In this document: piece after piece, positions 21,810-32,249 of the stretch
How positions within the stretch are numbered: the stretch's first letter is position 1
Layout: the number at the start of each line of letters is the position of its first letter
Origin: Paulinella micropora
Lineage: Eukaryota; Cercozoa; Imbricatea; Euglyphida; Paulinellidae
NCBI GenBank assembly: GCA_019918135.1
Contig: WBZZ01000433.1
Coordinates: forward strand, 62,001-126,000
DNA length: 64,000 nt
Direction: 5' to 3'
The notes under the pieces: generated by a model
Told to the model about the DNA's origin: nothing
The model's input: only the letters and a program-made list of their open reading frames with translations
The model's database searches: none
Program-made: the position numbers and the translations under genes

Positions 21810-22339
21810 GTCCGAGAGGCTTTGGAGAGAGAGAAAAAGCGGTTGGGGGGGGCAGAAGAAACGGGGGGGGGGGGGGAACAAGGAGTTGTCTTTTCTGATA
21901 ATGGGAACACCACCCTCTCCCTTGTTTTTCCCCCTCTCCGTTCGGGGGGGGGGCCGGCCCACCACACCCGGACGGAGAGAGACCACCACGGTGGGGGGGG
22001 GGCCACAGCTCCCCCCCCTCCCGCGTTGCTCCGTTGGCTCCTAGCACCCGGCAGGCATCCTTTGCGCACAAAAAAAAAGGCCCCCAAAGGAAACCTCCCA
22101 AGAAGAACTAAAAAAAAAAGAGACAAGAGGTGGTTTCGGGCCGAACCAAGTGGATTTGTTGCTCCCTCCCCGCCGCCTTCTCTTTGTGGTCGATTCTTTT
22201 TAGTGTGGTGTGTAGGCACTGAATTTGCCAAAAAAAAATCACGGAGGCCTCGTAAATTTGTTAAGAACCAAAAAAAAAACGCCCCCGCCCAACAACAAAA
22301 AAAACAGAAACGACCGCGTGGCTTTTCTTTTCCTCTGGC
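21810..22339. other. Spacer between divergent genes, rich in G and A homopolymers
   Basis: Contains runs of 8-13 G, A or C, and pyrimidine tracts. It separates the leftward kinase gene from the rightward coiled-coil gene, so any promoters should be here. No TATA box stands out. Frames through it on the minus strand are shadows. Confidence 0.55.
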
Positions 22340-22594
22340 ATGCAGCACGCGACCGCTGGTACTCAGCCATCTCCCAAAGCAGCAGCGGCGTCGGTTTCGG
22401 ACTTGGAGGCCTTCGTTGAGACACAAGCGAGCGTGAATGCCCTGTTGGCACAGCAGTGCCAGGCGCAGGTCGTGTCGCTGAACTGGTTCGAACAAGAAAC
22501 GCTCAGGCGCCTGCAAATGCTGGAAGCGCGCGTGTCCGGGCTGGAGGCCCTGGCGCTGCGCGCCCACAAAGAGCCCGCAGGCACGACCTCTTGA
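22340..22594 (+). CDS. Short coiled-coil protein, 84 aa
   Basis: MQHATAGTQPSPKAAAASVS, then a long helix (LEAFVETQASVNALLAQ, ETLRRLQMLEARVSGLEAL) with heptad-spaced Leu and Val, and a short polar tail. It probably self-associates. GC content and codon use match the neighbouring kinase. It is the only rightward gene in the cluster and is divergent from the kinase. No family recognised. Confidence 0.55.
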   Translation: MQHATAGTQPSPKAAAASVSDLEAFVETQASVNALLAQQCQAQVVSLNWFEQETLRRLQMLEARVSGLEALALRAHKEPAGTTS

Positions 22595-22980
22595 TATTAT
22601 TAAGAAAGAATTAGTCTGGCCGTACGTTCTCATTTTCGGAACCCCTCCCCCCCCTTTTGAACGGCATAGATGAGAAACACCGGTCGGCGTTCGGGAATAT
22701 TTCAGTTTTTAATTAAAAGATAATCAAAAAAACGACGACTGGCTTGCTTTTCCTGAGGCTTGTTTTTTGCTTTTGGGTTGCAAGATTCCTTTTTTCTTTG
22801 TGACCCATGGTGATCTTTCGGCTACGCTCCAAGACTTGTTTTTCTTTTTTTTAGTTCTGGCTAGTGCACAGCTTGATTGTCTACGCAGTAAAACCTAAGC
22901 TGACACAAGGTTTGTGCACCTCTACAAAAAAAGAACTTCATCGCCTTTTTTTTTGTAGCGCTCGCCAGCCGCTTGTCTTA
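22595..22980. other. AT-rich spacer between convergent genes
   Basis: Contains T- and A-rich runs consistent with 3' ends for the genes that converge here. No ORF of note. Confidence 0.45.
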
Positions 22981-23856
22981 CTAGATTCCAACAAGCTCGC
23001 ACGGATTGCCAGGCGAGTGCAAGGCCATAAAATGGCCCTCCTGCATAAAGGCGAAAGGTGCAACCGCATGAACTGGAAACGGCAGATTTTCCGCGTAATG
23101 TTGGGTGTTGTAGTAGCAGTTGCTTGGCATTAGCATTAAGGCGATGCGCACGGGTTCGCTGCTTTGTTCGCTCTGCGTCGGATCCACCGGAAGATCTTTC
23201 GCCAGGACATGGAACAGTCCCGGGTGTAAATCTTCGGCGCAACGAGGCATCGGGTACACCGCGACATAACTCAAGGCAGCGCCCTGAGGGACGTACGGTC
23301 GTACCCTCGGCCCAGCGTACGCTATGAACTCTCTTTGGGCTCCGTGGGACGGCGAGCGGGAGACGCACTGCGGGTGTTGTTGCTCGTGAGTCTTCTTTTT
23401 CTCTAGGAAGGCTAGCACGTCATCCAGACACATGTACTTCCTAGCCCGGGTAGCCGTCGTAACGTTCTCACCCTGCAGGCTCGCCTTGGTTGCTTGCTCT
23501 GCCCACAAATCAAACGCTTGCAAGGGCCCTGTAAACACTTGTCCCACTATCTGTACAAGCTGTTTGTCTTGTTCTTGAGAGTCGCTTGTTTGTAACAAGC
23601 TGTTGGATACCAAATTCTGCTTGAGTTGCGGACGGTGTTGGTCATAGAAATTGCCTAACATAGCCCTGCCATTATCTTGCCAATAGCACTTCTGATAGGC
23701 GCGGACACTGCCGTAGAGCTCTGGAGATCTTGCGCTTTGTGTAACAGGCTCTGTATAGCTTCCCCACCCAAATCCTAACTCTGCCAAACATTGCCCCTGG
23801 CTCTTCGGCGTACCGTTCGCTGCTTCCCTGTAACGACGGAGAGCTTCTTGGTACAC
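22981..23856 (-). CDS. Unknown protein overlapping the end of the upstream gene
   Basis: About 290 residues (YQEALRRYREAANGTPKS ... FHVLAKDLPVDPTQ ... PGNPCELVGI). It opens at the 1-nt overlap TAGTG with the stop of the upstream gene, and no ATG precedes a GTG there; the first in-frame ATG is about 60 codons in. It is therefore either reached by reinitiation or frameshifting from the upstream gene, or the two were one ORF broken by an indel. Composition is mixed alpha/beta with many Gln and Tyr. No signal peptide or membrane segment. Family unknown. Confidence 0.6.
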   Translation of the reverse strand: MYQEALRRYREAANGTPKSQGQCLAELGFGWGSYTEPVTQSARSPELYGSVRAYQKCYWQDNGRAMLGNFYDQHRPQLKQNLVSNSLLQTSDSQEQDKQLVQIVGQVFTGPLQAFDLWAEQATKASLQGENVTTATRARKYMCLDDVLAFLEKKKTHEQQHPQCVSRSPSHGAQREFIAYAGPRVRPYVPQGAALSYVAVYPMPRCAEDLHPGLFHVLAKDLPVDPTQSEQSSEPVRIALMLMPSNCYYNTQHYAENLPFPVHAVAPFAFMQEGHFMALHSPGNPCELVGI

Positions 23857-25628
23857 TAAAACAAGGCTATGTACAAGTTCCGAAGATCAATCTCTTGTCC
23901 TTGCCGTGGCTGTTGTTGCTGTTGCTGCTGCGGGGACGTTGCACTACCGTCATTGCTTCTGCCAGATGATTGTTTTGCACTCACTGTGTAGGCACTGTCA
24001 TTCCTGGTATAAGTTCCGCCAATGTCAGCCTTTGTGGGTGGGGCGGTTGTGGCCTTGGTTTGGCTTGGTGCTGCTATTGGTGGCGTACTAACCTCCAGCG
24101 CTTCTAGTACCTGTTCCATCAGCGCGAGGAGCAGAGTCATAGCAACAGAATCTCGGAACTCGAGCATTTCCTTGATCAGTTGCATAGTGCCTTCGTCGGA
24201 GTCCGTGACGAAGCTAAACGCCGTTGGTCGGACGCAGAAGATGGCGGACACAAACTCCACTTGCCAATCCTTACGTTGCAAAGAGGCCCAACGCTTAGAC
24301 CTAGGCAAGAATTTTTCCGCGCCAACAGTTTCCAGGCTGTGTCGCGAACCTTCGTTGCATATCACCACGTACTTGTCTTGCACAAATTCTGAGCTTTTAG
24401 GATCCACAATGGCGAGGAGTCGTTGCAATTCCGTGCTTGCGGCGCCCTGTGGCTTGGTGGTGGACGCGTCACTTTGAACAGACTGTGTCGTAACCTTGTC
24501 CGTGTATGACAGCGCGGCGTCCTGAGCTTGCTCGCGCAGCTTGTTCCAAGTTGACTGTCTGGTCGGCAGATCAGTCGCGTACAATTTGAATTCTAGGTCC
24601 GGGGTTTTGGTGTTGTTGCTGACGTTGCCTCCCGGCCGCGTCTTGAAATGCACCCGTTCCACGTATTGCGAAGTGAAGCTGTGCAACGTCGGGTAGACCC
24701 GAACTTTGAGCGAATTCGCGACGTGCGCGCGGTAGAGGGGGTTTCTGCTATCCATCACATGTTCTTGTGCCGCCAACGTATGGTCGAAGGGCTGATTGCG
24801 CGGGGACGGCTGGAACACGCACGGTGTCGCACTCTGCACCACAGAAACCTTGATGCCCTGCATTGTCAAGTCAGAGGCTGTGCGCAATAAATCCTGGCTC
24901 GGGGCCAGGCCTGCTAGAACCACCTCGCCAATGCCGAAATGCTCGAAAACGTCGAGCAGGCTTTCGTCACCGTTCTTAATCAAGTTGTAACCAGTGTTGT
25001 CAACCACCGCTGAACTATGCGGGAAATATTGCTGCTGGCCCGTCAACCAGACCGCGGACGCACAGGTGTTACCCTTTTGTGGCACACAAACCCGCAATTT
25101 CTGCTTTGCGCCAGCTCCTGACTTGTACCAAAGGCACTGATTTTCAAACTCTACAGCCGAGCGTTCCCGGGGCTTAACATACGGCTTCAGTTGGTCGATT
25201 ATTTCAGTGTCCTCGTCATTCTTATCCAGGTCTTGCTCAGTTTGGTGCACTGTCATTTTGATGGGGTCGCTGGTGCGGGCAGGTGTGAACGTGTATTCGA
25301 TGACGCCCTGAACGCCGGCAGTGCCTGGAAAAAGGATAGTGCCTTCATCGACCTGCACGACTTCTTGCGGAAGTCCCTTGAAGCCGGGAAAAGTAATGTG
25401 GCCTTCGCAATTGATTTTTTGTACGAACACGACTAACGCGGGTCTCAAGGGCCCGTCCAGCAGCTTTAGTATGTCTGCTAACGCCTTTTGAACACCGGCT
25501 TGGCTCTGGAAAGCACGAGTTTTTTCATCAAGGCACGACTTTTGTGCGCCTTGGATCACGTACGCTAAGCCGCCCACGAGTTTGGGGGCAGCCAAGCATG
25601 AATTGCCAGGGATTCTGATAGTGCTCAT
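23856..25628 (-). CDS. Large protein with an isochorismatase/nicotinamidase-like region
   Basis: 590 aa from the ATG at 25626-25628 (MSTIRIPGNS). Residues about 75-260 resemble an isochorismatase-fold enzyme: VDEGTILFPGTAGVQG, FPHSSAVVDNTGYNLI, then VVLAGLAPSQDLLRTA and a final IKVSVVQSATPCV strand. In nicotinamidases the GLA motif is followed by the nucleophilic Cys; here that place holds Asp or Gln, so it is probably not catalytic in the usual way. The C-terminal half has a helical segment and a poly-Gln tract (QQQQQQQ) before the end. The gene overlaps the next by 1 nt. Assignment rests on motifs seen by eye. Confidence 0.6.
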   Translation of the reverse strand: MSTIRIPGNSCLAAPKLVGGLAYVIQGAQKSCLDEKTRAFQSQAGVQKALADILKLLDGPLRPALVVFVQKINCEGHITFPGFKGLPQEVVQVDEGTILFPGTAGVQGVIEYTFTPARTSDPIKMTVHQTEQDLDKNDEDTEIIDQLKPYVKPRERSAVEFENQCLWYKSGAGAKQKLRVCVPQKGNTCASAVWLTGQQQYFPHSSAVVDNTGYNLIKNGDESLLDVFEHFGIGEVVLAGLAPSQDLLRTASDLTMQGIKVSVVQSATPCVFQPSPRNQPFDHTLAAQEHVMDSRNPLYRAHVANSLKVRVYPTLHSFTSQYVERVHFKTRPGGNVSNNTKTPDLEFKLYATDLPTRQSTWNKLREQAQDAALSYTDKVTTQSVQSDASTTKPQGAASTELQRLLAIVDPKSSEFVQDKYVVICNEGSRHSLETVGAEKFLPRSKRWASLQRKDWQVEFVSAIFCVRPTAFSFVTDSDEGTMQLIKEMLEFRDSVAMTLLLALMEQVLEALEVSTPPIAAPSQTKATTAPPTKADIGGTYTRNDSAYTVSAKQSSGRSNDGSATSPQQQQQQQPRQGQEIDLRNLYIALF

Positions 25629-25783
25629 TGTGTTCTCCTTTCCGTCTTTTGATAACACTTCGAATCGCAAGCTCTAAAAGAAACCAAACCAAAAAGGAAA
25701 ACAAAAAAAAACGCACTTGTGTCTTTTGTCTCTCCCCCTCCCCCCTCACTCTCCCCGCCCTTCCCTTTCCTCCCGTTTAACTG

Positions 25784-27173
25784 AATATATTGACATATGC
25801 TCACTTTATCCGACCGTGATGTATTACGACCTTTATCCAAGCGGACACCATATAATTATTAGACCAAACAATGAGGAGGAAAGAAAAAATATGAAAAATA
25901 AAATTATAAACAGAGAATATTTCGGAGTGGCTAAGGTTAAGATGCTACCACCTAGAGGCTTACTACACCCAGTCTTACCGAAGGCGGACAGAGGTAAGAT
26001 GATGTATTACTTATCCGATAAGTGCGGAATGACTGAGCAACATGGAGAATGTAAGCACACTGATAAAGAACGAGCAACAACTGTTACATGGGCAACTCCA
26101 GAAATTTACAAGGCCTTAGACAAAGGGTATAAGTTGATAAAAGTATATGAAGTATGGCACTGGAAAGAACAAAGCAGTAGCTTATTCAAAGAATACATAA
26201 AGACATTCTTGAAAGTAAAACAAGAGTCCAGCGGATACCCCGCGGGATGTAATACGGAAGCAGAAAAACAAAACTACATAAACAGCATGGAAATCAAAAT
26301 GGGTGTAAAGATGGATGAAAGCAAAATATTTAAAAACGAAGGACGGCGAGCAGTGGCTAAGTTGTGCTTGAACTCTTTATGGGGCAAGTTTGGACAGAAA
26401 CAAAATAAAACACAGAATAAAATGATAAAGGATAAAGATACCTTATACAAACTATTGAACGATAAATCAGTGGATAATATAAATATTAACATAATTAACG
26501 ATCAAATTGTAGAAGCCAGTTATGACTTAAAACAGGATGCGGTGAGCGACCCGATTAAAACAAATATTGTCGTTGCTTTATTTACTACATGCCACGCGAG
26601 AATAAGACTTTACAATATGATGGACAGATTAGGCAATAGGATATTGTATTATGACACGGACAGCGTAATATATACGACTAACAAAGAAATTAATGAGGCA
26701 GATGTAGAGACAGGAGATTTACTGGGAGATTGGACAGATGAATTGAAAGGAGCAAAAATAAAAACCTTTGTGGGAGGCGGGCCAAAATGTTATGGATACT
26801 TATTAGATAATGGTAAAGCCAGTATGAAAGTAAAAGGATTTAGTATGAACTATGAAACAAAAAAAGCATTGAATTTACCGAATATGTTAAGTGTAATAAG
26901 TTGTGGGCTAGGTATTACGAACACTGAATTATTTGAGAATGGTAAAAATGAACTGGCTGAATTGTTGGATACTGATGAAGAATTACGGATTGCTAAGCGA
27001 ATTGAGAAATCTGGAAAAGTAGTTATAATAGAAAACAACAAGATAACACGAGATAAACAAAAGAAAAAATAACAAGCGAATACTTAGAAAAGATATTTAG
27101 TTTTACATATACGAAAAGACAAGTTATCGGAATTGTAGAGAATGCGATTGAAACTAGACCTTTTGGATTTTAA
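25784..27173 (+). pseudogene. polB: Protein-primed DNA polymerase, C-terminal part (copy 2)
   Basis: Matches residues about 873-1335 of the intact polymerase: DICSLYPTVM (motif A), KLCLNSLWGKFG (motif B), YYDTDSVIY (motif C). It begins abruptly at motif A with no start of its own; the open frame upstream (from 25717) is unrelated pyrimidine-rich DNA. A missing A in the run near 27065 shifts the frame about 35 codons before the end; the normal C-terminus (ETRPFGF) is readable after it and ends at 27171-27173. Confidence 0.92.
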
Positions 27174-27300
27174 TGATATTTGAGAATTTCACTTCCTGCT
27201 ACGCACTCTCGCTTATTCTCAAACATCGTCGGCCATTAAAGTATAAAACGATGTTTTGTGATGACGAAGTCAGAACAAAAATATCAAATAATTAATTTTT
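27174..27300. repeat. Left arm of an intergenic inverted repeat, with hairpin
   Basis: TGATATTTGAGA, then TGCTACGCACT and TCGCTTA, matches the complement of 28232-28283 at about 44 of 50 positions. A CATCG/CGATG hairpin follows (27225-27260) and is also mirrored near 28160-28200. The arms bracket the ExoX-like and zinc-protein genes. Confidence 0.75.
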
Positions 27301-27334
27301 TTCCATAAAATTTTTTACCACTCTATATAGACCA

Positions 27335-27621
27335 ATGACCATCCTCACCAGATTATGTGAGAAGTTTGAGAAACTCTCTATTGAAAATAAAAAAGAAACA
27401 TTTTCTATTACCGATGTTAAAAAGATAATTACTGACGAAATCCAAATGATTGAAATGCACGGGCAGGCAAGCCAAGGGATATTTTTCCATTCGGTAAGTA
27501 TAAAGGTAAGAAAATTCAAGACGTTGCTTCCATTGACAAGCCATATCTTGAATGGGTTATGAAACAGCCGTGGTTTGAAAAATTTACTGACATTAAAAGT
27601 GAAGTAAAAAAATATTTATAA
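27335..27621 (+). pseudogene. ExoX C-terminal-like small protein (copy 2, frameshifted)
   Basis: Homologous to the intact 91-aa protein at 53382-53657 (MTILTRLCEKFEKLSIE). A frameshift near 27480 separates the helical N-terminal half from the conserved FGKYKGKKIQDV, DKPYLEWVMKQPW segment, after which the frame ends at 27619-27621. The FGKYKGK and IEW-type motif is the signature of the ExoX-like C-terminal domain. The start is preceded 4-14 nt upstream by CTCTATATAG, as in the element's other genes. Confidence 0.82.
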
Positions 27622-27651
27622 TAAAAATTAATATTTACTTAATATATATCA

Positions 27652-28128
27652 ATGTCAGACCTGAACACAAAACAAGACTACTTGAATGAAATTGAAAAAT
27701 GGAACCTTGACAGCGGCAATGTCAAAATGCCGACAATTAAATGGACAAAGCCTGACATTGTATCTTTCTATGAGCAATATAAGCCGAGGGACGACAATGT
27801 GAAAGCAGTTATTCCATTGGAGGCTACACTAGCAAAAATTATGATGGAGGAACCAAGCACTCCTTTTAAGGCGACTGATTTAAAAGAGACTGGAATTACC
27901 GAAATAAAGGCTAATGTTGGCGAAGAAATAGCGAATGCTACATTTACAGAAGAAGGATGTATATTAAATAAAGCACCTTGTAAAGAGTGTAAGAAAAAAA
28001 ATGTGTTATCAGTTTCAATTGACGATGATAGATTTTGCGATGTGGCATGTGTACTTTCATTTCTAGAAAAAAATGAAGAAATGAATGAAGTTAGAAAAAA
28101 TAATTTTATCAAGTATTTTAAAAAGTGA
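27652..28128 (+). CDS. Unknown protein with a CX2C...C zinc-binding motif
   Basis: 158 aa (MSDLNTKQDYLNEIEKW). The C-terminal third has CILNKAPCKECKKKNVLS, then FCDVACVLSFLEKNEEMN, a likely four-Cys zinc site. The frame is fully open, and an AATATATATC box lies just upstream of the ATG, as for late-type genes of the element. It has no counterpart in the complete element at 39-59 kb, so it is a lineage-specific cargo gene. It lies between the ExoX-like gene and the fibre, inside the inverted-repeat arms. Confidence 0.75.
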   Translation: MSDLNTKQDYLNEIEKWNLDSGNVKMPTIKWTKPDIVSFYEQYKPRDDNVKAVIPLEATLAKIMMEEPSTPFKATDLKETGITEIKANVGEEIANATFTEEGCILNKAPCKECKKKNVLSVSIDDDRFCDVACVLSFLEKNEEMNEVRKNNFIKYFKK

Positions 28129-28290
28129 TATTTGAAAGACAACCCTGCGGGTCGTTTTCAAACATCGTCTTCAATTTATTTTTTTTCGATGTTTGTGAGG
28201 GACTTCGTCCCGTCACAACGTCCATTCGGGACTTGTGAGAGTAAGCGAAAGTGCGTAGCACGAAGCGCAACTCTCAAATATCAAGGGTCT
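28129..28290. repeat. Right arm of the intergenic inverted repeat, with hairpins
   Basis: Contains GACAACCCTGCGGGTCGTTTTC and GAGGGACTTCGTCCCGTC hairpins between convergent genes, and the 28232-28283 arm complementary to 27174-27226. It may act as a bidirectional 3'-end signal. Confidence 0.7.
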
Positions 28291-29340
28291 TCTAACCAAG
28301 TAAAAGCATACTGAATACTTATAGTCTGATTTGTAGTAGCCTGTGCTGTTATAGTTAGCCTTTCGCTTGGCAACATATCATCTAAATCATAATCATTAAA
28401 ATCAATGCTTTGAGCATCATTCGTATTAACAAATACAACGGCTATAGTATTTCCACCAGCAATAGTTGCGGTAGTATCAAACGAGACCAGACTTGTATTA
28501 GTATTGTTTTCAGCATAGACAGCACCAGTAAGGGTAGCATTTTTTATTACTTTAATGATTGCACCAGATTTACCATCTGTATTTAAGACATTTAGCCGTC
28601 TTGGATACACTATACTATAATTAGCAATAGTGTTTCCAATAATATTACTATTATTTCTCATAGTAAAAGCATGAGTTGCTACATTCGTTGTATTTGCTGT
28701 TCTTTCATAAATAAATGGAATACCTCTTATGATTTCAGTTCCTTCAATAAAGCATCCAACACTGGCAATTCTAAGATTTTGGATTTGCGGATTAGCGCCA
28801 ACGGATAACGAAGCCAAGAATGGTAAAGTAGTATTATTAAGAGAAGGAGCAGTTTTGCTGTTAGCATATCGTATAGCATGGACTAGTTGAAATATCCCCG
28901 TCGGATTTTCAATATAAAATGATATCTGACTAAAACCTAAGTATTGATATTTAATCTGAAATACATTACCCTTACTGAAATCAATTGCTGGTAAGTAATC
29001 TGTTCCATCTGCTTTATCTACATTCCATTGACTTTGTTTAACCTCGGTAATGACAGTGGAGTTGTTTAATTGGTATATTTTCATTACACCATTTTCTCTT
29101 GAGAAGAAAAATCCGTCCGTCAAGAAGGAACCAATACCTACATAAGATGAATATCCGCCTGCTTCATTTGTATTCCACAAAGCAGTAAATCTGACACATA
29201 CACCCATACCAGCACGATATTTAATTTTCTTTTTTGTTTGAATGAATAATCTTGAACCTCCAACTGCCTGTGTTGTTAGATATGCCATAGCACTCTTTTG
29301 CTCTAATGTAGCACTAGTAGTGCTTGTGTTCCACTTAGAT
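28281..29340 (-). pseudogene. Fibre-like structural protein, 5'-truncated (copy 2)
   Basis: Homologous to the intact gene at 52104-53357: KIKYRAGMGVCVRFTALWNT matches KIKYRTGMGVLARFTALWTT, followed by the conserved YVGIGSF, KGNVFQIKYQYLGFSQISFYIENP and IVYPR motifs. Upstream of about 29340 the frame runs on (to 29423) into non-viral sequence, so about 75 N-terminal residues, including the start, are missing. The viral part has no internal stop. Confidence 0.85.
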
Positions 29341-29344
29341 GCCC

Positions 29345-30195
29345 CTGAAGCCGCCTTCCAAGCAAATCGTCTACGAGACGGAGTTCCATCTCTTCGAGAC
29401 GTCGGTGATTTACAACTGGCCACGGTTAGCTACGACTTTCGCCCTACAACGTTGGTGAAAGAGACGTCCTACCCGATAGTCAAATTCAACAAAATCATCG
29501 ACCGCCGTCCCAAACTGCAGCTCCCGTCGAACTCCCACGACCTTCTGTCTACTTCGAACGCCCACCTCTATGGCCGCCAAGTCAACCTGTTCATGTCTTC
29601 ACGTAAAAGAAGACCTTGCGACGGCAACGTCGGATGGCCGGTTCGCAATGAAGAAGAGTATGAAGACGAAGACGAAGAGGCCAGCGAAGAGGTCGAGGAG
29701 GTCGAGGAGCAAGACGAGGAAGCAACTGAAGCAGCTGAGGACGACGAAGAAGGCTACAAGGACATAGATTCTGTAGAAGAAGCAGTCGAAGTGGTTGAAA
29801 AAGAGAGCGAACGGGACAGCGAGAGCCAAACCAGCCATCCTACGCCCTCGCAAACTCAACACATCACCCATCGCGCCCGATGCGGAAATTTGGAATCGAA
29901 GAGACCGGGTACCGCTCCTTCCAAACGACAGAAACTGGAGGCATCCCCAACTCCAGAGGAGTGTCCAGCCTCAGCTGCTGCGACAGCCACGCCTTCCACG
30001 AGTGGATCGGCCCAGGCATGGAAAGACACGCCTCCCTCTCAAGTGGGAAATACACCGAATGCCTCTCAGATTGGAGTTAGCCCTTGGCGTCTATCAGCTT
30101 GGAAAAGAGAAGACGCACTGGCACGACAATACCTCGCTCAACTTCGAGGCAAGCCTTCGAATACGAGACGCTCCTTGAGCTATCGGGCATCATAA
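29345..30195 (+). CDS. Acidic low-complexity protein, uncertain
   Basis: Open frame with a normal-looking N-terminal part (KETSYPIVKFNKIIDRRP), then about 60 residues dominated by Glu and Asp, then a Ser/Thr/Pro-rich tail with basic clusters (APSKRQKLE). It abuts the joint of the viral fragment, so its true start is unclear; the frame reaches back into viral sequence. Other frames also look partly coding at 29340-29580. It could be a nuclear acidic protein or a gene fragment. Confidence 0.35.
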
Positions 30196-30260
30196 TCATC
30201 ATCATCATCATCGTCATCATCATCGTCATCATCATCGTCATCATCATCGTTAGTGCCGCC

Positions 30261-31780
30261 CGCTCCGACTTTGACTACGCCATCTACGGCCGCCTCTTTG
30301 GCACTTCCTCAAGCTCAGTCTTCGTCATCATCGTCGTCATCAGCACTACGCCTGCGATCGCAGATTGTATGCAGGCAAGACCAATAAGCGACGGCCTTGC
30401 TCGTGACCTCAAACAGGGTCAGGGATCACCAGTTCCTCGATTGCCGCTCCAGACCGAAGCACGTGCTCCGGCCCCGGACCCCGAACCCGAGGCAGCCGAG
30501 GCAGCCGAGCCATCCCCCATAGGAAGTGTTCGGCCAATTGGCATAAGAATCCGACTACGGAGTGTCACTACTGGTGGTAGGCCGTCCCGGCTTGCAAACG
30601 TGTCCCCCAACGTCGGACGCGGCCCTCTACACGAATACCCGAGCCGTAGACTCGCGGGATTCGAAGCACCGCCAATGACACCAAACGCCCGCCGTGCAAT
30701 CGGAGATCCATTTCAACTTCGACGAACTGAAGTCCTGACTCCAGTCCCCACTTTACGCGCGGGTCAGAACCCACAACAGACGTATAAGGAGGTCCGATCG
30801 GTACCAAACGTATGGATACCTCCAAGCTTTATCCCCGAACGCAAAGAAGAGGAAAAGGCCTCTGCTTCGGACGAGGACTTGTGGATCGTCAAGGAAGTAT
30901 ACGCGAACTACTTCCCGACCATGGGATCCGTTTGCTTCGTGGGCACATAACCCAGATGTCCACACCTCGGTTATTGGATCCCGGAACAAATGATCACTAG
31001 CCAAGGACTATGGCCCGACAACATCATTCCAGAAAGACGCGACGGTTGGGACTACCCTCGAGTGGAACGATCGTTGCTGCGCACGGCAGAAAACGCCCGT
31101 GGGACCTACCAAATCCCACCACCAGAAAATGACATCCACTGGAGATGTGCGGAGCAGATGGTCTTCCCGTACACGGACCACTACAACGTTATCGCCCACC
31201 CGCTCCTGGCGCGAACTTTCCTTCCATGGACTGCAGCACCGAACCAGGCTTCGAGTTCATCCTCGAGTTCGTCTATGAGCGCCTCGTCAAGCTCATCAAC
31301 AAGCTCATCAGCGAGCTCATCAGCGAGCTCATCGTCAAGCTCATCAGCAAGCTCGTCATCGAGCACAACTTCGAGCACAACTTCGAGCACAACTTCGAGC
31401 ACAACTTCGAGCACAACTTCAAGCACAACTTCAAGTTCGTCCTCGAGCTCGACATCGAGCTCGTCGTCACTACGGCGCCTCCACGCACCCGGGAGAGTCA
31501 GATCTACTTACGTACGGACCATCGCCAGATGTATGGGAACACCCCTTGGGGTGGCTTTGATATCGAATTTGGTGATGCCACGTACGGCCTCAGTCGTGAC
31601 AAACCTACGCTCCTCATGCAACGCTACTGGCCTCCTCGCAACATACCTCATGAGATGGACCATTCGACATTCTCCGACTTCACGTTGGGAATGGGTCTTA
31701 TCGACGACGGCGCGACTGCAAGACACGGCGTCGTCAACACGGAAGCCCTCTGCCTAGTCAGAGTTAAACGCGTACGCTAA
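30261..31780 (+). pseudogene. Family X gene, copy A (stop and frameshift)
   Basis: Pro/Arg-rich N-terminal region, then VKEVYANYFPT, a TAA at 30948-30950, PRCPHLGYWIP, SQGLWPDN and RTFLPWTA. A Ser-rich repeat of TCATCGAG-type units (about 31250-31460) follows and the frame changes within it. The end reads ESQIYLRTD, PTLLMQRYWPPRN, GVVNTEALCLVR and stops at 31780. The same order without the Ser repeat occurs in copy B (33510-34493). In copy B a His stands where copy A has TAA. Family unknown. Confidence 0.6.
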
Positions 31781-31929
31781 CGCCTCCTTGACCACGGAAG
31801 AAACAGTGGTCCAGGAGGCGTTCTTGACCATGTCCAAACTCACATAACTTAAAGACTCGCGACACTATCCGTTTGGGAACGGGACACCTCACAATCTTCG
31901 TTCTGCACTTGACCGTACGTTGCACCCAA

Positions 31930-32240
31930 GCCTGCCAAGAGTTCGAAATTACGTAAATAAACGAAGTGACCTCTCTACTATTTACTGGTATTTCACCTGC
32001 TCACATTGAGTCAGGACTCAAAGCAGCCATAGTGTTCTTATTAAGAGTTCGTTGTATCTGCCTACTTGAAGAGTTGTAATACAAACTCACAATTCAAATT
32101 TTTTTCCACTCAAGAGAAAACTACACACACAGAGTTGGTGTGTTCTGTCGACAGATCGATTTGGAAAAGCCCTCTCCTTCAAGAGTGGCTATACAACGAC
32201 GTATAAGGACATAGGCAACCAAAACCACATATGCTTCGAC
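31930..32240 (+). repeat. Leader repeat upstream of family Y, copy I
   Basis: Shares ACGTAAATAAACGAAGTGAC with 36490-36530 and long matches (GTATTTCACCT, TAAGAGTTCGTTGT, CTGTCGACAG) with 37340-37520. An inverted copy lies at 35627-35908. Position just upstream of both Y copies suggests a 5' untranslated or promoter region. Confidence 0.65.
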
Positions 32241-32249
32241 AGATTGTTC

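Larger units (their letters stand above)
25784..29340 (+). mobile_element. Polinton-like element fragment, inverted (copy 2)
   Basis: Carries, left to right, polymerase C-terminus, an ExoX-like gene, a zinc protein and a fibre gene on the opposite strand. This is the reverse of the order at 52104-58429 in the complete element, without the lipase. Both edges are abrupt: the left joint at 25784 lies inside the polymerase, the right joint near 29340 lies inside the fibre. Bases 25784-26008 appear identical to the complement of 1-225. Confidence 0.85.

Noticed and set aside
21743..22633. 296-codon minus-strand ORF over the kinase upstream region
   Set aside because: It crosses homopolymer spacers and is antisense to the coiled-coil gene; no domain, and composition follows runs of G and A.
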